From Tragulus kanchil (taxonomy: Eukaryota; Chordata; Mammalia; Artiodactyla; Tragulidae), in NCBI GenBank assembly GCA_022376925.1, contig JAIOJX010000025.1, positions 142,311,301-142,375,300 on the forward strand: a stretch of 64,000 nt of DNA. The letters are read 5' to 3'. Positions 36,118 to 47,419 of this stretch are shown here, one piece after another (positions within the stretch are counted from its first letter, which is position 1; every line of letters starts with the position of its first letter). A program made the position numbers and the translations under genes. Below the pieces are notes generated by a model. It made no database searches, was not told the DNA's origin, and worked only from the letters and a program-made list of their open reading frames with translations.

Positions 36118-38276
36118 TACCTACTTAACATTTAAAGTCATGAACTGTATTTGTAAAGAAAGATTTCTTAAAAGTTTACAATGTAATTGAGTTTTCTTTT
36201 TAATTCTTTTTAAGAGTGGTTATTATGAAAATCAGCTGGAAAGTAATTAATATAAATACTCACAAATTACCAGAGCAAATATGATCTTTGAAATTGAAAA
36301 AGAGTAAGTTATTAATATTTTATACTTTCTGCAATAGTACACTGGGGCATTTCAGGAGCATGAAGATGATTTGTTTTTGTATGTTTTTATTTTTCAACAA
36401 CATAAACATATGTAACAATATTTTCCAGATGGAAAAAAAGTACTGTGCTCTATATGCTATTTCATTGCCTAAAGTGTGACTTTAATTTTGAAGCTTTCCA
36501 TATGAAAGCCTAAAGGTTATTAAAAAAATGGAATAAAGTTTTAGACCACAGCTGAAATATACATTTTCACATAGTGTTCCATAAGTATGAATATAATTAA
36601 AAATCTGAGCACTTTAGTCAGTTTCCTCAACTTCCCTTGCACTCAAAGAGCAGAAATAAGAAAATGTATTTCTCTATTTCTCTTTTTTTGTCTCACACCT
36701 TGATTTTACAGGTTAGGTAACATAAGGATTGCTGCCTTCCAGCAATTGCTAAGTGAATACACTCACAATGTGAGCAAATTTAAAAAATGGAAAATTTTAA
36801 AAATAATACATCTGTGGTTTGCAAACTCTTCAGTAAAGGACTTTTTTTTTTTTTCTTTTTTGGTCATTTTCTTGATTCTTGAGAAAATAACACAGTTTTT
36901 ACTCAAAAAGTTGCATGGTGGTAGAGGTTTAGTCGCTCAGTAGTGTCTGACACTTTACAACACCATGGACTTGCCAGGCTCCTCTGTCCATGGGATTCTC
37001 CATAAAGTTGCATAGCTAATAAAAATGTTCAAGTTATATTCATAATCACAGAGACATCTACCCCAGTAATAAAGAACTGAAGAAATCATAATTTCTATAT
37101 GCAATCATCACTGTAAAAAATGTCTTAGCACTTTAGTTTTTATTTTACCAAATCCAATTTAAACTCCACTAAAAATGCATCAAGAAGATTTTGTAAAACC
37201 TTAAAAAGAAAGTGCGTTACCTACTTAACATTTAAAGTCATGAACTGTATTTGTAAAGAAAGATTTCTTAAAAGTTTACAATGTAATTGAGTTTTCTTTT
37301 TAATTCTTTTTAAGAGTGGTTATTATGAAAATCAGCTGGAAAGTAATTAATATAAATACTCACAAATTACCAGAGCAAATATGATCTTTGAAATTGAAAA
37401 AGAGTAAGTTATTAATATTTTATACTTTCTGCAATAGTACACTGGGGCATTTCAGGAGCATGAAGATGATTTGTTTTTGTATGTTTTTATTTTTCAACAA
37501 CATAAACATATGTAACAATATTTTCCAGATGGAAAAAAAGTACTGTGCTCTATATGCTATTTCATTGCCTAAAGTGTGACTTTAATTTTGAAGCTTTCCA
37601 TATGAAAGCCTAAAGGTTATTAAAAAAATGGAATAAAGTTTTAGACCACAGCTGAAATATACATTTTCACATAGTGTTCCATAAGTATGAATATAATTAA
37701 AAATCTGAGCACTTTAGTCAGTTTCCTCAACTTCCCTTGCACTCAAAGAGCAGAAATAAGAAAATGTATTTCTCTATTTCTCTTTTTTTGTCTCACACCT
37801 TGATTTTACAGGTTAGGTAACATAAGGATTGCTGCCTTCCAGCAATTGCTAAGTGAATACACTCACAATGTGAGCAAATTTAAAAAATGGAAAATTTTAA
37901 AAATAATACATCTGTGGTTTGCAAACTCTTCAGTAAAGGACTTTTTTTTTTTTTTTTTTTTTTTTTGGTCATTTTCTTGATTCTTGAGAAAATAACACAG
38001 TTTTTACTCAAAAAGTTGCATGGTGGTAGAGGTTTAGTCGCTCAGTAGTGTCTGACACTTTACAACACCATGGACTTGCCAGGCTCCTCTGTCCATGGGA
38101 TTCTCCATAAAGTTGCATAGCTAATAAAAATGTTCAAGTTATATTCATAATCACAGAGACATCTACCCCAGTAATAAAGAACTGAAGAAATCATAATTTC
38201 TATATGCAATCATCACTGTAAAAAATGTCTTAGCACTTTAGTTTTTATTTTACCAAATCCAATTTAAACTTCACTA
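36118..38276. repeat. Tandem duplication 13, period 1100
   Basis: Copy 1 is 36118-37171 and copy 2 is 37218-38276. The filler ends AAAGTGCGT, a degraded form of the true left flank CGAGTGC. The largest difference is a T tract: T13-C-T6 near 36841-36860 is an unbroken T26 near 37941-37966 in copy 2. Confidence 0.96.
36916..37002 (-). mobile_element. Bov-tA SINE tail fragment (duplicate 38021-38107)
   Basis: Reverse-oriented 3' portion only: GGTTTAGTCGCTCAGTAGTG through GTCCATGGGATTCTCC. The head is missing. Confidence 0.85.
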
Positions 38277-38284
38277 TATAAAAA

Positions 38285-38770
38285 AATGTATAAAAACAAT
38301 CATAGAAGCATTTTCGTAACAGCAAAACAATTTAAAAAGAAACAATCCAAGTTGTGCATGGATAAACATACTCTCATAATTTTGTATAAGGAAAACTATT
38401 CATCAGTGAAAATAAATGGAGCAGTCATATATACTGCTACATGGACAAAGAGCAAACCTCTGATATATCAGATCAAATGAAAGAAGCCAGACATGAAGTA
38501 ACACTATTGGACAACTAAACTTATATGAAATGCTTGGAAAAGGCAAATCTGAAGATATAGGTAGTAGTTGCCTGGAGTGGGGAAGGTAAGGAAGGATTAA
38601 TTGTAAAGAGACATTTGGGTTAATAGAATCTTCTAAAAATGAAAGTTTTTCTATTTCTGTTTGTATGCTAAATTTGCTAAAACTTGCTAAATTTACTAAA
38701 ATTATTTCATCATGTTTTTAAAATGGGTGAGTTTTCTGGTATATATTTTTATAGCAGTAAAGTTGTTTAA
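38285..38770 (+). mobile_element. Old L1 LINE, ORF2 3' end and 3' UTR
   Basis: Reads as a diverged L1 C-terminal/3' UTR: TGGATAAACATACTCTCATA, ATGGAGCAGTCATATATACT, AAGAAGCCAGACATGAAGTA and GAAGATATAGGTAGTAGTTG. The 64-codon frame at 38286 lies within it and is broken relative to ORF2. Confidence 0.75.
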
Positions 38771-38878
38771 AACATTAAAAAATATTATTAAGGAACCTGC
38801 ATATGAAAGGCCATAAGACAAAAACAGAAACAATAACCAAGAAGGCTATATGTATAAAAACACATATTTAGGAAAGTA

Positions 38879-38986
38879 GGGCTTCCCAGGTGGTGCTAGT
38901 GGTAAAGACCTGTCTCCCAATGCAAGAGGAGCCTTGCAGGCTACAGCCCATAAGGTCTCCAAGAGTCAGAAAGGCACTCATGCATG
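38879..38986 (+). mobile_element. Internally deleted Bov-tA SINE
   Basis: GGGCTTCCCAGGTGGTGCTA head and GGAGCCTTGCAGGCTACAGC tail with the centre missing, about 108 bp. Flanked by GGAAAGTA at 38871-38878 and 38987-38994, a possible target duplication. Confidence 0.8.
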
Positions 38987-39139
38987 GGAAAGTAAAAGAT
39001 CAACAGTTGGCAGGGATTAGGGGGAGGGAAGAGAAGCAGAATGCTGAATTTTCAGGGCAGTAAGACTATTGTGTATGATAAGACAATGATATGAGAAGAT
39101 TTTCTTACAGAATAAACTTGAACAAAACTTTTGGCGAAC

Positions 39140-39265
39140 GCTGTATCTATCTATCTCTATTTATCTATATTTATATATAAAAAGCCCTATGTGCATATAT
39201 ATCTATCTAACCCTATATTTATATTTATATAAAAACCTATAGTATATATATATAACTATATCACT
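39140..39265. repeat. (TATC)n / (AT)n low-complexity tract
   Basis: Imperfect TATCTATCTATC and TATATATAT runs. The tract is followed by an L1-like 3' end (CACTGTAAATCAACTACACT, then AATAAAAT) at about 39285-39340. Confidence 0.8.
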
Positions 39266-39609
39266 ATACTGTGCAGAAGGAAAAAACACACTGTAAATCA
39301 ACTACACTTCAATAAAATAGATTTAAAAATAAAAAAGTAATTATAATATTTATCTTCGCTTTTTCATATGAAATTATAAATCTTAAATATGTTAAAATAC
39401 AAAAAAGCATACAATAATGTGCTGTGAATAATCTACCTGTCTTATAAAATTTCCAACCTTTTATAGTAAATACGATTTAGACCATATTTCTTCCCTTTCT
39501 CAAAGTTGATATATCAATGATAAATCCAATTCTGGACTTCTGCTAAGAGGATCAGGTTTTTCATCTCCTTAGGGGATGATTTCCCCCCAAGTACTCCAGT
39601 CACTTACTC

Positions 39610-39830
39610 TTTGAGTCCCATCTGGTTCAGATGGTAAAGAATCTGCCTGCAATGTAAGAGACCTAGGTTCAGTCCCTGGGTCAGGAAGATCTCCTAGAAA
39701 AGGAAATGGCAACCCACTCCAGTTTTCTTGCTTGGAGAACTCCATGGACATAGGATCCTGCTGGGCTTCAGTCCATGGGACTGAAAAGAATCGGACACAA
39801 CTGAATCACTAATACTTTTTCCTTTTCATG
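39610..39830 (+). mobile_element. Bov-tA SINE
   Basis: CTGGTTCAGATGGTAAAGAA head, GAAAAGGAAATGGCAACCCA middle, ACACAACTGAATCACTAATA tail. Single-copy. Confidence 0.92.
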
Positions 39831-40188
39831 AAACATACACAGACATTTTTCTTTTGATGCTTTTAATGTGTAAAACTCTTCTGAAAAATAGTCTGGCAAT
39901 ATATTTCAGGCTTCTTAAAAATGTTCTCATCATTTTACACAGTACTTATGATCTTATAAATGTATATTATGGCAATAATATGAATAAAGGAAAAAGCAAA
40001 ATATATTATTATTTTAATAAGTACATATTATTAACAGTGATAATAAAATAAAATAGTTGGTCAACAGTTAATGAGATTTTTTGTCTCTCACACTATGGTA
40101 ATGTCATTACATATAAAAACTGAATTTCAAACTATTATTCCATGGCAAAATAATATGATAGTATTACACAGGGTGAAATGTTATATCC
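39831..40188. other. Unclassified AT-rich sequence
   Basis: Very AT-rich, with no repeat family or gene recognised. It ends at the breakpoint of tandem duplication 14. Confidence 0.4.
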
Positions 40189-40515
40189 CTTAAATGTAGG
40201 TATGGATATTAGGCAGAAATATAGAAAATGTTTATAATCTAATGATACATCATATAACAACTAAAAATTTTTTGATTGTCACACTATAAAAATTTTCTAG
40301 GATAGCATAAAGAACTGGAAAAACACGACCATGTAGAAATACCCAAATTTGTTGGGATACTGAAATTGTAGATATTTATAATTAACCTTATTGGTTAAAA
40401 TTTTATTACTATATTAAGTTGAACTCTTCACATTTAGTACAGCATAATTATACCATAAAATCTTATAATATATTTACAATTTACTACAGATTTCTAAAAT
40501 TTAGATATCTATTCT

Positions 40516-40966
40516 GCATACCAAAGCTATGGTTTTTCCTGTAGTCATGCATGGATATGAGAGTTGGACCATAAAGAAGGCTGAGCGCTGAAGAATTGAT
40601 GCCTTTGAACTGTGGTGTTGGAGAGTCCCTTGGATTGCAAGGAGATCAAACCAGTCAATCCTAAAGGAAATCAACCATGAGTATTCATTGGAAGGAATGA
40701 CGCTGAAGCTGAAGCTCCAATACTTTTGGCCACCTGATGTGAAGAGCTGATTCATTGGAAAATACCCAGATGCTGGGAAAAATAGAAGACAAAAGGAGAA
40801 GGGGACAACAGAGGATGAGATCGCTGGATAGCATCACTGAGTCAATGGACATGAGTTTGAGCAGCCTGTGGGAGATGGGGAAAGACAACGAAGCCTGCAT
40901 ATGACAGTCCATGGGGTCACAAAGAGCTGGAAACAACTGAGAGACTGACCTGAACTGAACTGCTAT
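40516..40966 (+). mobile_element. BovB (RTE) LINE 3' end (duplicate 41666-42116)
   Basis: Plus orientation. The end of the RTE open frame and the 3' tail are visible: TTTTTCCTGTAGTCATGCAT, GAGAGTTGGACCATAAAGAA, GGATGAGATCGCTGGATAGC, and a tail ending AACTGAGAGACTGACCTGAA. The reading frame is broken and only the C-terminal part of the reverse transcriptase polyprotein remains. Minus frames of 83-102 codons here are shadows. Confidence 0.92.
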
Positions 40967-41062
40967 GATTAATCTGGTTTTACAGATAAAGAAATGAAAA
41001 GGACCAACATTTTACAAGACTTCCCCAAGATTACACAGCTAACAGCTGAGCCATTACCAATT
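40967..41062 (+). mobile_element. MIR fragment (duplicate about 42117-42212)
   Basis: TTTTACAGATAAAGAAATGA and AGATTACACAGCTAACAGCT match the conserved MIR core pattern (tRNA-derived old mammalian SINE). Diverged. Confidence 0.75.
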
Positions 41063-42396
41063 AAATAATTGGCCAATACATGTATAATGAATTCATTTTG
41101 TGAAATTAGACTTCAAATTATACCCAGTGAGTATCTGAAAGTTGATAAGTTTTTTTTTAATGATGTATTGAAAAATTAAACCTCTGCCAGTACTATTCAT
41201 TAAGAGGTAAGCTTTAAACTATTTTACAGTGAAAGTGGCTCATGTAACCAGATATGAGAATGGAATTTTCCAGGCAAGAATACTGGAGTGGGTTGGCCAC
41301 CAAATTTTTTATAATCTAATGATACATCATATAAACAACTTAAATGTAGGTATGGATATTAGGCAGAAATATAGAAAATGTTTATAATCTAATGATACAT
41401 CATATAACAACTAAAAATTTTTTGATTGTCACACTATAAAAATTTTCTAGGATAGCATAAAGAACTGGAAAAACACGACCATGTAGAAATACCCAAATTT
41501 GTTGGGATACTGAAATTGTAGATATTTATAATTAACCTTATTGGTTAAAATTTTATTACTATATTAAGTTGAACTCTTCACATTTAGTACAGCATAATTA
41601 TACCATAAAATCTTATAATATATTTACAATTTACTACAGATTTCTAAAATTTAGATATCTATTCTGCATACCAAAGCTATGGTTTTTCCTGTAGTCATGC
41701 ATGGATATGAGAGTTGGACCATAAAGAAGGCTGAGCGCTGAAGAATTGATGCCTTTGAACTGTGGTGTTGGAGAGTCCCTTGGATTGCAAGGAGATCAAA
41801 CCAGTCAATCCTAAAGGAAATCAACCATGAGTATTCATTGGAAGGAATGACGCTGAAGCTGAAGCTCCAATACTTTTGGCCACCTGATGTGAAGAGCTGA
41901 TTCATTGGAAAATACCCAGATGCGGGGAAAAAATAGAAGACAAAAGGAGAAGGGGACAACAGAGGATGAGATCGCTGGATAGCATCACTGAGTCAATGGA
42001 CATGAGTTTGAGCAGCCTGTGGGAGATGGGGAAAGACAACGAAGCCTGCATATGACAGTCCATGGGGTCACAAAGAGCTGGAAACAACTGAGAGACTGAC
42101 CTGAACTGAACTGCTATGATTAATCTGGTTTTACAGATAAAGAAATGAAAAGGACCAACATTTTACAAGACTTCCCCAAGATTACACAGCTAACAGCTGA
42201 GCCATTACCAATTAAATAATTGGCCAATACATGTATAATGAATTCATTTTGTGAAATTAGACTTCAAATTATACCCAGTGAGTATCTGAAAGTTGATAAG
42301 TTTTTTTTTTTTAATGATGTATTGAAAAATTAAACCTCTGCCAGTACTATTCATTAAGAGGTAAGCTTTAAACTATTTTACAGTGAAAGTGGCTCA

Positions 42397-42571
42397 GTCA
42401 TGTACAATTCCTTGTGAGCCATGGATGAGCAATGGAATTTTCCAGGCAAGAATACTGGAGTGGGTGGCACATCTCCTCCAGACCAGAAGGTCTTCCAGAC
42501 CCAGGAATTGAACCTGGGTCTTCTGTGTTACAGGCAGATTCTTTACCAGCTGAGCAACAAGGGAAGCCCAA
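42397..42571 (-). mobile_element. Bov-tA SINE
   Basis: Reverse orientation; the tail starts within GTGGCTCAGTCATGTACAAT at about 42388, and the head ends CAACAAGGGAAGCCC. A shortened version sits at 41243-41297 at the end of copy 1 of duplication 14. Confidence 0.9.
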
Positions 42572-43117
42572 ACAAATTTATAATAACTACTTAATCTTTT
42601 ATTTGTAGAAATTTTCATAATATAATCTGATATTGATAGTAAATTCTCTGAGATTTAGTAGGAAACATCATATTTATTACAAGCTACAAAATAAATGAAC
42701 AACCCTGACCCTCAGGGAAGTTAAATTCTTTTCATAGGATTTCTCCCCAAAGTAGAGGCTATGGAATCAGGTGGCTGTGCTTTCCTGAGGTATATATATC
42801 CTGGATTAGCCTTCTACTCTGTATGCTGCATTAGGTTTCTTTATCCGAGTAATATCATGTTTAATTTCCCCAGAGAAGTATGGTTTCTGATTTCTGCTCT
42901 AGGAAGGTTTTGGATAGGAGAAGAGTAGGAATTTAAGGGCATTAAGGAGCTTACTTTTATCTTTCCTCACACCAAACTCCCTGTAATTCAGAAATAAGAC
43001 ATGGACAGATTTGTTAGTCTTAAACTCAAGGATGAATATATTTTTTCCTTAGAAATATACCTCATTAGAACAACTTGGCTTTTTCCTCCCAAGAAGAGAT
43101 AAGAATTCTTTCCTTCC
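42572..43117. other. Unclassified sequence, no gene seen
   Basis: No repeat family or coding frame recognised. Confidence 0.4.
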
Positions 43118-43288
43118 TAGTCTGTGTGGGCCTCCCATTGCCATCAGCTCTCGTTGCAGAACACTGGCTCTGGGCGCATGCGCTCCAGAGCTCTGGCTCG
43201 GTAGTTGGACACATCGGTCCAGTTGCTCTGTGGCACGTGGGATCCTCTCAGGCCAGGGATTGAACCAGTGCCCTTTGCACTGCAAGAA
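43118..43288 (-). mobile_element. CHR-type SINE, head truncated
   Basis: Reverse orientation: GTGTGGGCCTCCCATTGCCA through GCACTGGCTCTGGGCGCATG-like body to CCCTTTGCACTGCAAG. The last ~30-40 bases of the head are absent and BovB sequence follows at once. Confidence 0.85.
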
Positions 43289-44083
43289 CAAGCTGCAATC
43301 AAGATTGTTGGGAGAAATACGAATAACCTCAGACATGCAGATGACACCACCCTAATAGCAGAAAGTGAAGAGAATTAGTTTCTTGATGAAGGTGAAAGAG
43401 GAGAGGGAAAAAGCTGGCTGAAAACTAAACATTCACAAAAACTAAAATCATGGCATCCAGTCCCATCACATCATGGCAAATAGATGGGCAAACAATGTGA
43501 CAGAATTTATTTTCTTGGTTTCCAAAAATCACTGCAGGTGGTGACTGCAGCCATGAAATTTAAAGATGCTTCCTCCTTGGAAGAAAAGCTATGACAACCC
43601 TAGACAGCATATTAAAAAGCAGAGACATCACTTTGTCAATAAAGGTCCATACAGTCAAATCTGTGATTTTTCCAGTAGTCATGTATGCATGTGAGAGCTG
43701 GACAGTAAAAATGACTGAGCACTGAAGAACTGATGCCTTTGAAATGTGGTGCTTGGGAAGACTCTTGAGAGTTTCCTGGCCTGCAAGGAGATTAATCCTA
43801 AAAGAAATCAACCCTGAAGGTTGAAAGGACTAATGCTGAAACTCCAGTACTTTGGCCATCTGATGCAAAGAGATGACTCACTGGAAAAGCCCCTGAGCTG
43901 GGAAAGATAAAAGGCAGGAGAAGGGGATGACAGAGAATGAGATGGTTGGATGGCATCACTTAACCAAATGAACATGAGTTTGAGCTAACTTCTGGACATA
44001 GTGAAGAACAAGGCATGCTATGCTGCTGGCCATGGGATCACTAAAAGTTGGACATGACTGAGAGTCTGAACAACAACAAATGG
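43289..44083 (+). mobile_element. BovB (RTE) LINE 3' part with broken reverse-transcriptase frame
   Basis: About 795 bp, the longest BovB piece here. It begins in the reverse-transcriptase region: CAGATGACACCACCCTAATA corresponds to the catalytic YADD box, with the first residue changed to His (codon CAT at 43334-43336, then Ala-Asp-Asp). The frame then hits stops and indels. It ends with GAGAGTCTGAACAACAACAA, the diagnostic BovB tail. Not functional. Confidence 0.92.
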
Positions 44084-44194
44084 AATCAATAGATGTTTTA
44101 GATATTAATTTAAAATATTTAATAAAATATTAAATAACTACTTTTTAGTTGTCAAACTTGTTGAACGTTTGGGGTGCCCTTTTAAAATAATGCA

Positions 44195-44275
44195 CTTTTT
44201 GAAATCTTATTTATTTTTTAAATTGAATAATAATTGCTTTACAGAATTTTGTTGCTTTCTGTCAAATGTGAAAAA
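44195..44275 (-). mobile_element. L1 3'-end fragment
   Basis: ATAATAATTGCTTTACAGAATTTTGTTG-like sequence is the reverse complement of a common ruminant L1 terminus. Short, so subfamily is unclear. Confidence 0.5.
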
Positions 44276-44449
44276 TTAGGTATAGGATACAGGAAGGAAT
44301 CCCAGCAAATAAAGATCCTGAAGTTTAAGTTATATAGGCTTCTTGGTAAGCCAATCTTTCCAAATGTGTAGTGAATGCTTTTCCAGTAGATTTTATAGAG
44401 AATGCTTTCTGTGCATGATTTCCTTTAATTTTTTTCTTTAAAGTGACCA

Positions 44450-44715
44450 TTTGAGATATATACTTTTATTAACCACAATTGATGCATAAAGACACTGAGG
44501 CAGAGAAAAATTAAGATACTATTAATAAGTGGTGGGCTAGAATGGAATCTAGAAGAAGCCTTTCCTGGATTCCATAGACTATCATTTTAAGTAACAATAA
44601 ATAAAAAAAGAACAGACCCGCCCCATTTTGCCCAATAGCTTTATCATATAAGCATATGTTGTACAAGATCAGAGAAGTTAAGTGATTTACCCAAGGTTAT
44701 ATAGCTAGGCTATTT
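44450..44715 (+). mobile_element. MIR-like fragments
   Basis: AAAGACACTGAGGCAGAGAA at about 44488 and GAAGTTAAGTGATTTACCCA at about 44675 resemble the MIR core. Diverged; possibly two pieces. Confidence 0.55.
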
Positions 44716-44813
44716 ATCATAAAGTTAAACATGAAATTTTAAGTGACATGTGACTTTCATCTCAGTTACTTTTCCTCTCAACATGTCTACCAGGAACAGA
44801 TTTTAAAAGACAA

Positions 44814-47057
44814 GGGCACATCACCAGAACACTCAGCCATGTTGACCATTTCATTTCAAAATGATTTGCTTTGCAACAATTCCAAGCTTAGCCGTTTTAT
44901 TTTTCACTCAGCCTTTATATATATATATCTTTTGATATTTCCAGTCACAGACATCTAGGCCATAGAAAGTCATAATGTCAGGTTCCATTTGTTCTTCTGC
45001 CCGTTTCAATTTTGTTTCTGCAAAGCTTTCAATTCTGCTTATTTTTATCCTAGCTTTGGAGTTGGCTACTTGCTTCACTGTCTGTCTAATTTAGATACTT
45101 TCTCTTTTGTCCTACTGTTAATTCAGTGACATATCATTCTAAACTGATTTGTCAGTCTTGCAAATTTGCTTTCAACATTATTCACACTTTGCTTAGTTTT
45201 ATAGAGACCCTTATGCATATCTTTGACAGGAAAGTATTTCACTGAGTTGTGGAAATACGTTTTGTATATGAATAGGCATATAAACATAATCATTACTTCC
45301 ACAGCTTAATTCAGTGCAGTCTTCCTACTCAAATTTTTATGTTATCAGGTAAATATATGACAATGAAACATGGACATGACTGTATTTGTCATTTGTAAAC
45401 TAACTCCTTGAAAAACATTACAGTGACAGTATTTGTTTTATTGGGAAACAGAAACAGTATTTTATGTATCATGAAACTTGATCCTATGCATTTTCAAAGG
45501 ATCAGAAGAAAAAAATATGCTATGAGATATACTAAAATATAAAAAGCACATAATTAGAATTTTACCTCACCAATATGATATTGCCTGAAATACAGGAAGT
45601 ATCAACTACATCCCAGGAAACTGGGATTGTTGGCTTAACTGATTAGGATTTTTCCAAAACATATAGATAAATAATTAGTGGAAAACACTATAATTTTGAG
45701 GACATATTTAATAATATAATATTGGATATACTACAGTTTTATGGTATATAGGTTTTGAAAGTTATATTAGAACACATGTATTATTGCCAAAGTGAACGTT
45801 AAAATGTTATATCAGGTCAGTAGGTAAAAATTACACTTTCTTCATACTGAGTGAAATAAGCAGATAGAAAAGGAGAAATATCATATTTCACTTATATGTG
45901 GAATCTAGATACAAATTACCTTACAATACAGAAAGGGCACATCACCAGAACACTCAGCCATGTTGACCATTTCATTTCAAAATGATTTGCTTTGCAACAA
46001 TTCCAAGCTTAGCCGTTTTATTTTTCACTCAGCCTTTATATATATATATCTTTTGATATTTCCAGTCACAGACATCTAGGCCATAGAAAGTCATAATGTC
46101 AGGTTCCATTTGTTCTTCTGCCCGTTTCAATTTTGTTTCTGCAAAGCTTTCAATTCTGCTTATTTTTATCCTAGCTTTGGAGTTGGCTACTTGCTTCACT
46201 GTCTGTCTAATTTAGATACTTTCTCTTTTGTCCTACTGTTAATTCAGTGACATATCATTCTAAACTGATTTGTCAGTCTTGCAAATTTGCTTTCAACATT
46301 ATTCACACTTTGCTTAGTTTTATAGAGACCCTTATGCATATCTTTGACAGGAAAGTATTTCACTGAGTTGTGGAAATACGTTTTGTATATGAATAGGCAT
46401 ATAAACATAATCATTACTTCCACAGCTTAATTCAGTGCAGTCTTCCTACTCAAATTTTTATGTTATCAGGTAAATATATGACAATGAAACATGGACATGA
46501 CTGTATTTGTCATTTGTAAACTAACTCCTTGAAAAACATTACAGTGACAGTATTTGTTTTATTGGGAAACAGAAACAGTATTTTATGTATCATGAAACTT
46601 GATCCTATGCATTTTCAAAGGATCAGAAGAAAAAAATATGCTATGAGATATACTAAAATATAAAAAGCACATAATTAGAATTTTACCTCACCAATATGAT
46701 ATTGCCTGAAATACAGGAAGTATCAACTACATCCCAGGAAACTGGGATTGTTGGCTTAACTGATTAGGATTTTTCCAAAACATATAGATAAATAATTAGT
46801 GGAAAACACTATAATTTTGAGGACATATTTAATAATATAATATTGGATATACTACAGTTTTATGGTATATAGGTTTTGAAAGTTATATTAGAACACATGT
46901 ATTATTGCCAAAGTGAACGTTAAAATGTTATATCAGGTCAGTAGGTAAAAATTACACTTTCTTCATACTGAGTGAAATAAGCAGATAGAAAAAGGAGAAA
47001 TATCATATTTCACTTATATGTGGAATCTAGATACAAATTACCTTACAATACAGAAAG
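44814..47057. repeat. Tandem duplication 15, period 1121-1122
   Basis: Copy 1 is 44814-45934 and copy 2 is 45935-47057, joined directly with AAG-type microhomology. One A in an A run near 46990 is the visible difference. The right edge lies inside an L1 3' UTR. Confidence 0.97.
45843..45934 (+). mobile_element. L1 3' UTR, cut by a duplication breakpoint
   Basis: The first ~90 bases of the L1 3' UTR that is complete from about 46963. It stops at the duplication junction. Confidence 0.75.
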
Positions 47058-47309
47058 AGATTCAAATACTTAGATAACAAACTTATGATTGCCAGGGGGA
47101 AGGGATCGTTCGGTATTTTGGGAAGGTCATGTACACACTGCTATATATAAAATGGATAACAAAGACCTATTGTACAGCACATGAAGCTGCTCATTGTTAC
47201 GTGTCAGTCTGGATCTGAGGAGGATTTGGGGGAGAACAGATACATGCATATGTATGGCTGAGTCCCTTCACTGTTCACCTGAAGCTATCATAAAATTGTT
47301 GATCAGCTA
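46963..47309 (+). mobile_element. L1 3' UTR with nested SINE
   Basis: ACTGAGTGAAATAAGCAGAT, AATGGATAACAAAGACCTAT, then TGTTGATCAGCTA, where a Bov-tA piece interrupts. The L1 end appears to resume at about 47399 (CTCAATACAAAATG). Confidence 0.8.
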
Positions 47310-47398
47310 GCCTCAGTTGTGTTTGATTCTGTGTGACCCCATGGACCGTAACCTTCCAGGCCTCTCTGTTATGGGATTCTCCAGTCAAGAATATGTTG
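47310..47398 (-). mobile_element. Bov-tA tail fragment nested in L1
   Basis: GCCTCAGTTGTGTTTGATTC through ATTCTCCAGTCAAGAATA, reverse orientation, head missing. It lies between the two parts of the L1 3' end, so it is younger than that L1. Confidence 0.75.
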
Positions 47399-47419
47399 CC
47401 TCAATACAAAATGTTTCTG

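Larger units (their letters stand above)
34077..36420. repeat. Tandem duplication 12, period 1177-1179
   Basis: Copy 1 is 34077-35243 and copy 2 is 35256-36420, with a T-rich 12-base filler. An early AGATGAG versus ATGAG difference accounts for the offset change. The unit carries a three-SINE cluster. Its right part continues into duplication 13, so the segment starting TACCTACTTAACATTT occurs three times. Confidence 0.96.
40189..42396. repeat. Tandem duplication 14, period about 1150
   Basis: Copy 1 is 40189-41242 and copy 2 is 41339-42396. The junction region 41243-41338 holds a shortened Bov-tA piece (ending near 41297) and then 41308-41340, a copy of 40231-40262 with one extra A. The T run near 41150 is longer in copy 2. 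Confidence 0.96.

Noticed and set aside
40501..42087. Minus-strand frames of 61-102 codons as coding
   Set aside because: Antisense shadows of the BovB LINE 3' end.
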